From Larix kaempferi (taxonomy: Eukaryota > Streptophyta > Pinopsida > Pinales > Pinaceae): a DNA stretch of 64,000 nucleotides. Positions 57,616 to 64,000 of this stretch are shown here, in pieces. Positions within the stretch are counted from its first letter, which is position 1, and every line of letters starts with the position of its first letter. Below the pieces are notes generated by a model. It was given only the letters and a program-made list of their open reading frames with translations. It made no database searches and had not been told where the DNA came from. Both the position numbers and the translations under genes were made by a program. The DNA lies in NCBI GenBank assembly GCA_027924585.1, contig BSBM01001067.1, positions 5,664,501-5,728,500 on the forward strand, in the 5' to 3' direction.

Positions 57616-58440
57616 CTAGGCTGATTTGATAACCGACCTTTTTTCGATATTCTCTCTTTTGTTGAAGGTTGTATGTCCAATCCAATTTCTCTCTAATGTA
57701 GTAAAAGAAAAGTCCAACTCTTTTTCATGGTTTATAATTGCTTCTAGGAGATAAGCCTTTGCTTTGGCAACCACTTGTTTCGATGTTTGCACATGGTTAT
57801 TAAATATTTTGCTATTCCGAGCCAACCAGAGTTTCCAACAGATGAATTTAGGTAATGATAGCCAAATATTTTTCCATACTGGCTTGTTTAAAAGAGAAGA
57901 AGGATAACTATTTTTCCAGGAGGAGAAGAGAGTTGTAATTGATTTCTGTGTTGGTGGGGGAATTTCTAGATTCTGTAAGGAGATAGTCCATACAAAAATC
58001 GCAAAAGGGCACTCCAAGAATAGATGATCTACATTTTCTGAACTTTTGCAGCATAGTGAGCATCTATGCGGTCCTATAATTCCATGTTTTGATAGATTTT
58101 CTCATGTCGGTATTTTCTAATGCATTAAAAGCAAAACGAAAAAATTGATTTTTGCAAGACCATAGGGATTCCATACTAGCTTCCAGAGAGAGGGTGTATG
58201 TAGGAGATTCTGAGTTGTTTGTAACTCTTTGAATCCTTTTGCTGCTATGTAAACTCCCGAATTCCCCCATCCCCACTTGTCTTTCATATGCATATGGAGA
58301 GGGGAAAACCCAATAAGATTGTGTAGGAGCATTGTATTCTGAATTGACATTTGTTCTGGAACTTCTAGCAAGGCCCATTCTAGCCAGTTTCCATTTTTAT
58401 CCCAATGGGAGATATCCGCCAAAGTAACTAGACCTTTTTG
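57616..58440 (-). pseudogene. LINE zf-RVT region, decayed
   Basis: Pieces in changing frames include ADISHWDKNGNWLEWALLEV, then RFAFNALENTDMRKSI, CSLCCKSSENVDHLFLE-like residues near 58010-58070, and CPFAIFVWTISLQNLEIPPP. Cys-Cys-His-Cys spacing of the zinc finger is recognisable around 58010-58075. Then follow the IWLSLPKFICWKLWLARNSK and TTLERNWIGHT segments, typical of the stretch before RNase H in plant LINEs. Confidence 0.78.
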
Positions 58441-58518
58441 AGTAAGCCAGTCCCGAATTTATGAGAGTGAATATACGCTTCCAAGCGGGGGATTTCCCAT
58501 TATTCTGTGTTTCCAAAG

Positions 58519-59436
58519 TTAAGTTTTTGCCCCATTTCCTGGGATACAATATAACTGTTTTCGAAATTGTTTAATGCCTTCTCTGCATAGATTCCATATA
58601 AATGTGCCTTTGGGTATGTGAGCAATGTGCAGATTGCTAATAGATCCCCCTTTTAGATATTTATTCCATAATAATTTGCTAACTGGGTGGGCACGATTTG
58701 AGAACAGATTCCATAGAATTTTCCCACCCAGCGCCATGTTAACTAAGCGGGGATCTCTTACCTGAAGTCCACCTTCCAACAGAGGTCTTTTAACAATATC
58801 CCAGTTGATTAAGCGGAATTTGTTTTGATTTCCTTTTCCTCCTTTCTAGAGAAACTCTTTAATTAGCCGGGATATTTGGTCCATTATTGACTTAGGCGCC
58901 ATGAGAATAGAGGATTGGTGGATAGGTAGAGAAGAAAGCATTGATTTTATCAGGATTAGTTTTCCTGCGTAATTGAGTCATTGACCCCCCTAGGCATGAA
59001 TTTTTTCCTTAATATTACTTGTGACTTCAGTCCATAGAAATTTTTTAGTTGTTCCCATAGTTAAGGGGATACCAAGGTATTTTATTTTTTCCCATGTAGA
59101 AAACCCTAAGAATCCCAAGATATGTGATATTCTATGAATTGTTTGTTGATCTACATTCCATCCATAAATTGCACTTTTTCTGTTATTAACTAGCGCTCTT
59201 GTTGCCTGGAAGTAGTTCTAGATTATCTCTTTGAAGGAACTAGCAATCTTTAATGATGCTCCTCCCAGAAAGAGGGAATCATCAGGAAATAGAGCATGAT
59301 TTAGGGAAGGAAGGCCTTTAGCCAGTCTTATTTCTGGAATATTACCTGCTTCTCTTACTGCCTCCAACTTCCTACTCATAGAGTCCGCGATTAGTATATA
59401 AAGAAAAGGGGATAGAGGGAACCCTTTTCGAATTCC
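58519..59436 (-). pseudogene. LINE RT thumb/connection region, decayed
   Basis: After the TAG at 59439-59437, RT continues with GIRKGFPLSPFLYILIADSM. The catalytic box near 59255 reads LFPDDSLFLGG, Pro replacing Ala of FADD while both Asp remain. A damaged stretch leads to GGLQVRDPRLVNMALGGKIL near 58770 and LLWNKYLKGGSI to 58519. Confidence 0.8.
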
Positions 59437-60720
59437 TCATGTAGCTTGGAATAAATTTGCAAGTCTTCCATTTATTAGTGGAGCAATCCAAGGCTTGTCA
59501 ATGCAAGCTTTCACCAGATCTATAAAAATTTTACTGAATCCGAAGGATGACAAAAATTTGTAGAGAAACGAGCGTTTAACTCGATCAAATGCGTTCGCCA
59601 TGTCGAGTTTTATAAGCATTCCTTTTTCTTTTATGAGCTTGTTGGAGTGCATTGCTTCCTGCACTAGGATCACGTTATCCAGGTTTTGTCTTCCTTTTAT
59701 GAACCCTCCCTGATTGGGAGAGATCATCTTGTTTAGTAGAGGTTTGATCCTACTAGCTAGAAGTTTAGAAATTATTTTGTAAGAGGCGTTACAGAGTGAT
59801 ATAGGTATGTATATGTCAAAGGAACCAGGATTCACTTCTTTGGGTATCAGTGCGAGAAAGGTGGAGTTAGTATTACCTCCAATCGTAGCTTTTTTATGGA
59901 ATCCTCTGATCATACAGATGAGATCAGATTTGATAGTGGGCCAACATGCTCTATAAAAATGTATTGTAAAACCGTCCGGTCCTAGGGATTTATCCGGCTC
60001 CATATTCCATATGACATTGACGATCTCTTTTTTTGTAAAAGGTTTCAATAGATTTTGATTTTCAACATAACTGATTAAATTGGGAATATGAGCAAGGAAA
60101 TCTGTCATTGTCTCCTCATCATAGTTGTTGTCATAGTTGCTATCCTCCGTGTACAAGGTGTGGAAGTGTGTTTCTGCATCCTTTTTAATTTTTTCAAAAC
60201 CTTTAATAGTTTCACCGTCTTCTGGGGTGATCTCAGCGATATGATTTCGTAATTGTCTGACTTTTGCTTGTCGATGGAAGAATGAAGTATTGCGGTCACC
60301 TGCCTCTAACCACAAGCTGCACGATTTCAGTCTCCAATTTTCTTCCTCTTGGAGGAATGTTCTGAAAACTTTGTCTTGGATATGTTGTTCCTTCATCAAA
60401 TCCAAGGGAGATATGTCATGTTCTCCCAGCTCCATTTGGAAAGAAGACAACTCCAAGACTGCTTCCTTTCTATGTGCAAAGGTTCCCTTAATCGCTTTCT
60501 TGATCCAATTTTTTAAAGCATGTTTTGTGTTCTTAAGTTTTTGCTCCCATACGTAGCTCAAATATCCCATAATAGGAATGTCCCAGGATTTGGACACTTC
60601 TTTCGAAAAACATTCCCTCTTGATCCACAGTGGACTAAACCTGAAGGGGATTGGTCCTAGATCTTCCTCGTCATTCAAATGAAGGAGAATTGGTTTATGA
60701 TCAGAGGCTAAATTGGGCAT
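59437..60720 (-). pseudogene. LINE ORF2: end of endonuclease and reverse transcriptase, 427 codons open
   Basis: The longest intact stretch of this LINE. It starts inside the endonuclease with LASDHKPILL (the SDH catalytic motif). A linker with WLEAGDRNTSFFHRQAKVRQ follows. The RT has MEPDKSLGPDGFTIHFYRA, IPISLCNASYKIISKLLASR (RPIS expected), NQGGFIKGRQNLDNVILVQE and LIKLDMANAFDRVKRSFLYK with the first catalytic Asp. It ends at FQAT followed by TAG where Arg or Gln would be expected. The first Met is internal, not the protein start. Confidence 0.9.
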
Positions 60721-61385
60721 TATTTTTTAGAATATAATTTTCTTTTCAAGAAGAGTGGAGAACTGGATTAAAAATCAGTCAAGGCACCCTGCGATATGTT
60801 GAGATCCCCTCCTATTGTTTTTCCATGTGTATTTTCCCCTCTTGGGATTTATATCAACCAAATACCATTGTTGTATCAGATATTCAACCACATGAAGCAT
60901 GGGATCTCTTCCATTGTTTCCCCCTTTTTTTCCTTAGGGATCATAACTATATTAAAGTCCCCTGCCAGAATAATATTCAGAGGTTTGTAAATATCCAGAA
61001 AGTCTATTAGAGTTTCCCAACAGTCTTTTTTCTCTACATATTGAACATGGACATATAAATTGAATAACGCAATGGTTAGCTTGCTTTGAATGTGGTAGAG
61101 TTCTGTATAGATTCAATGTTGTGTTGCGAAGGAGTTTTCCAATTTGAAATTATCTTTGAACCACAGAGTAGCAAGCCCGCCAGAGGATCCTCTTGCACTT
61201 ATTTCCTTTCCTGCGTTCTTCTTCCATTTGGATTTTCTTATAGATAGAATATTTTCCTCTTCTATTTTGGTCTCTTGGAGCATAAGGATATCTATTGTAT
61301 CAATATTGAGGAGGTATTTAACTGCGTCAGATGTCGAAGGATTCCCCAATCCTCTGCAATTCCAAGAGACTAGATTCTTTACTTA
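60721..61385 (-). pseudogene. LINE ORF2 N-terminal endonuclease, decayed
   Basis: NLVSWNCRGLGNPSTSD (61380-61330) is the classical APE-type start. It continues with IDILMLQETKIEEENI (catalytic Glu) and SSGGLATLWFKDNFKLE. The next part has frameshifts; LAGDFNIVMIPKEKK-like residues near 60960 keep the GDFN motif. It nicks target DNA in the L1 mechanism. Confidence 0.82.
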
Positions 61386-61399
61386 CTAGTTGATGGAGG

Positions 61400-62547
61400 T
61401 GGACCACCTTTAGGGGTCTTGTATCTGGTATTTCTGCCATAGGCCATGTCCATGGTTCCCTAGCTTCCTTACATCTTATGTCTTTCAACTTCATCTTCTC
61501 TTATTTCTTTGTTAGATTTCCTCCCTGCTTTCTTCGAGGATATTTCCGAGAAGTCTTCCTCTGAGGAGGAAACCACTACTGTAGGTTTTCTTTTTGTCAT
61601 TTCAACATATGAAGGTGAAGAGGTTACCTCTTTATGTGGAGTCGGTTGTTTTTCCACGCCTTCTTCTTATAGATCCCTCTCTTCCTTTTCTTCGGGAGCA
61701 GCTTGTTCGTCCGAAGTGCTTAGGATTTCAAATTGGTTTCATGAAGCTTCTACCCTAGGGTGAGCATTTTCCAATTGGCCTTTCTCTGTTAGGGATTCAT
61801 GATCCCAGTAGGATTTCCTTTCCCTTTTGTCTTGGAAGTAGGTTTTATCATTTCATGTTTCTGAACTTGTTTCCACTGATCTCCTTTGTGTTTTTTTGTT
61901 TCTTCCTCTATTTTTTTTTGCAGTGATGAACAAAATGACCGTATTCACGACAACGTTTGTACTTAAAGGGAATCTATTCGTAGTCTAGCTCCTGGATGTG
62001 GGACCAGTCTATTACGGTTAGGTTTATTGCTTCCGACAATCCTACTTTGAGATCCACTTCCACACATATCCGCGTATAGGTGTATTGATCTTTTTTTTTT
62101 GCCTTGTCTATATATCATTCCAAAGTATTCCCTATGGCCTCTAATGATTATGGATTCCAATAGTGTAATGGACGATGGGGTAGCTTGACTCAGACAAGGA
62201 CCGTCGAAGGAATATCCTAGGTGGGGTCAAAATCCAGGGTCCATTTGTTCAAATACAAGCCTTGTGGTCCCATGAAATAAGGCCCATTTTGGAAGATAAG
62301 GTATCGATCTGCTGTGCTTTCGAATACAAACAACAAAATATCCCTTTCCTACTAGATAACATTTGATGTCTTCTACAATAAGGGGTTTCCAGTTCCGCTG
62401 CACCCATGATTCTATGGCTTTTGGGGATGGCCACAAACCCGTGAATTGGCCAATGAGGCCCCCCCTCTCTGAAAGATTCAGGGTTGTTTTGTAGGGCCAC
62501 TCAACTGGAAGAGCCACGATAGGTATCCTTGCGAGTTTTTTTAACAA
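61400..62547 (-). pseudogene. LINE ORF1 (DUF4283-like, zinc knuckle), decayed
   Basis: From 62547: IPIVALPVEWPYKTTLNLSE, FTGLWPSPKAIESWVQRNWK and GKGYFVVCIRKHSRS, matching the DUF4283 head of plant LINE ORF1/gag-like proteins. Near 61960, YKRCREYGHFVHHC is a zinc knuckle in which the second Cys is Tyr. A charged C-terminal tail with several stops follows to about 61400. It would bind LINE RNA. Confidence 0.8.
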
Positions 62548-62850
62548 ATTTCTATTGTGTTGACGTTGCTGGTCGCTTTCCTTGAGCTACAATCAATCTC
62601 TTGAAAGCAGAGATCTTTGGAGGAGTTGGTGAAGGAGGAGGATCCGATCCTCCCCCTAGAGCCATAACTGAATGCCCTTATCTGTGCGCAGCCTCAATCG
62701 CAGGTCCTCGGCATCCAAAAGTCGATCACTGGTCAGCTACCTCAGTCGTTGACCTACTGCCTCAGCGTTGCCGTGAACGCTGACCTGCCCCACTCGCTTC
62801 GATGAGGGGGATGTCGGTGCCCAGATCCGCAGCCTCTGTTCAAAATATTT
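62548..62850 (-). other. LINE 5' UTR, GC-rich
   Basis: Noticeably higher GC than anything nearby (62600-62840), consistent with an internal promoter region of a plant LINE. No coding assignment. Confidence 0.6.
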
Positions 62851-62866
62851 ATAAAGTTGGTTTTAT
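62851..62866. repeat. Target-site duplication of the minus-strand LINE (right)
   Basis: ATAAAGTTGGTTTTAT, identical to 56533-56548. Confidence 0.85.
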
Positions 62867-63755
62867 CAATATCAATAGTATGTTTGTATATTTTATAAAA
62901 AAATGGAAAACTTTAATTTATAAAAACCGCGAATAACTTTTAGAAAAAGCAATATCATTATACAAGATATTGATGACAATAAATCATATCATGTTAATAT
63001 CAATAATGCGAATCTTTTGCGCACATATAGACATCCTCACTCCCCACCACCCACCTTTTCAAAAAGTGATAATGCATACACATGTGCATTCCCATCCCAT
63101 CAATTTGAGGAAACGCATCTTCATCCATTCCAAAGAGTTGCAAATATGTATATGTATATAATTTCACAACTTTATAGATTAAAAAAAATTATATATAAGT
63201 TTTCATTAAAAAATAAATAAATATAAATATAAATTTAACGATTAATTCTAAATGGAGGGAATCTTTATTTTCATATTGGAAAACGTGGAAATAAAAAAAA
63301 AACTTTAGAAGATTCAAAGTTAAGTAGTGAAAGTAACGATAATACATATATAAAGAGGTTTGTTTAATTAAAAACAAAGATTAATGTAATTTTTACCACG
63401 ATTTCTTTTCATTTTTTATATAAAGAAAGAAAAACTCTTTCATAACAATGTATATAATTTTGTAATAATAAAACGTGCATGGTTATGAGTATGATGAATT
63501 ATAAATATCTTCCTTCATTTTTTCTTGAATATGACATGATTTTTAAATATTTGAATTATATATATATATTCCTTATGAATGATAACAACTAGAATATTAA
63601 TTCAACTAAAAATGTTTTCGATACAACCATGTATGTGTGTTATCTTATAATTTGCTAACGTACTTGCTGTATTTTGTATTTACTTTTCATGAAGGTGAAT
63701 AAGACTTTTGGAATTATGCAAATAAGCTATCTTATAAAAATAATTTAGAGGGATT
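62867..63755. other. AT-rich sequence without identified feature
   Basis: No coding similarity, array or RNA gene recognised on either strand. Confidence 0.6.
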
Positions 63756-64000
63756 ACCTTACCATGTCATATAATATTAAATATAAAGCCAAACTTGTCT
63801 TTATATGGAATAGATTCAATTGTTGGTGGGTGGGCCTAAATGCATGATATGGGTTGCAATTTTGTAATGTAATGCTTCAAAGAAAGAAACTTTATCTTTG
63901 CCATGGCCAAATTAAGTAAATTGTTCATAGGATGTGCACAGGTATGTCCATAAGTAATGTTTGTGTGGTGGGAGGGAGGCAAAATAGACAGGATGTAGGT
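63756..64000. repeat. Dispersed repeat X, right copy, cut by window edge
   Basis: Collinear with 44935-44985 joined to 51279-51560. Shared segments include CATGTCATATAATATTAAA, TTTTGTAATGTAAT and CATGGCCAAATTAAGTAAAT. Both copies are in the same orientation. Confidence 0.85.

Larger units (their letters stand above)
56549..62850 (-). mobile_element. L1-type LINE with RNase H, probably full length
   Basis: 6.3 kb between perfect 16-bp duplications. The minus-strand order is a GC-rich 5' region, ORF1 with DUF4283-like head and zinc knuckle, ORF2 with endonuclease, RT, zf-RVT and RNase H, then a 3' UTR and short poly(A). This is the usual layout of plant L1 elements. All coding parts carry some damage, least in RT. 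Confidence 0.9.

Noticed and set aside
62601-62783. 60-codon plus-strand frame in GC-rich DNA
   Set aside because: It is antisense to the LINE 5' UTR; high GC alone keeps it open.

Overview
This window looks like intergenic DNA from a large plant nuclear genome. A gymnosperm is my guess, from the dense, old, nested LTR retrotransposons and the long, mutation-decayed LTRs, but nothing here fixes the species. I found no host gene, rRNA, tRNA or CRISPR array. Nearly every recognisable base belongs to a retroelement or its debris. Plant initiator-Met-type primer sites (TGGTATCAGAGC), Ty1/copia, Ty3/gypsy-chromovirus and plant RNase H-bearing L1 LINE coding remnants all support a plant origin.

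Layout. 1-3247: 5' part of a minus-strand copia element (family A, copy 1). About 3253-9712: probable large non-coding LTR element (minus) with minisatellites and a 1.3-kb LTR. 9713-20120: minus-strand gypsy chromovirus with LTRs of about 4.3 kb, the left one truncated by the preceding element. 20121-44650: one plus-strand LINE split by insertions. The first is a solo LTR (22320-37894). That LTR contains a minus-strand gag-only LTR element with 2.3-kb LTRs (22813-37885), and that element contains a nearly complete copia element (family A, copy 2, 29047-36377). The same LINE is hit again by a deleted gypsy-like element (38836-44247). 44986-51273: a decayed copia element (family C) with identical TAATG target duplications. 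51944-54928: a 3-kb non-autonomous element with GGAAA duplications. 56549-62850: an apparently full-length minus-strand LINE with a 16-bp target duplication. AT-rich unassigned DNA and a dispersed repeat close the window.

How the parts relate. Target-site duplications, PBS, PPT and reading frames let the insertion order be reconstructed, with the LINE oldest and copia copy 2 youngest in the central nest. Premature stops in the gypsy and the 3-kb element are mostly one transition away from Gln, Arg or Trp codons, as expected from methyl-cytosine deamination.

Most unusual signals. (1) The non-coding 3' region of copia copy 2 is built from tandem arrays whose units carry short hairpins, including GGAC(UUCG)GUCC. 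(2) A second copia family carries an array of about ten hairpins whose outer stem pairs change together. (3) Hairpin modules are shared between the LTRs of these two families although their stem sequences differ. (4) The 3-kb element carries one 414-codon frame made of a short gag head and an unrecognised C-terminal domain.
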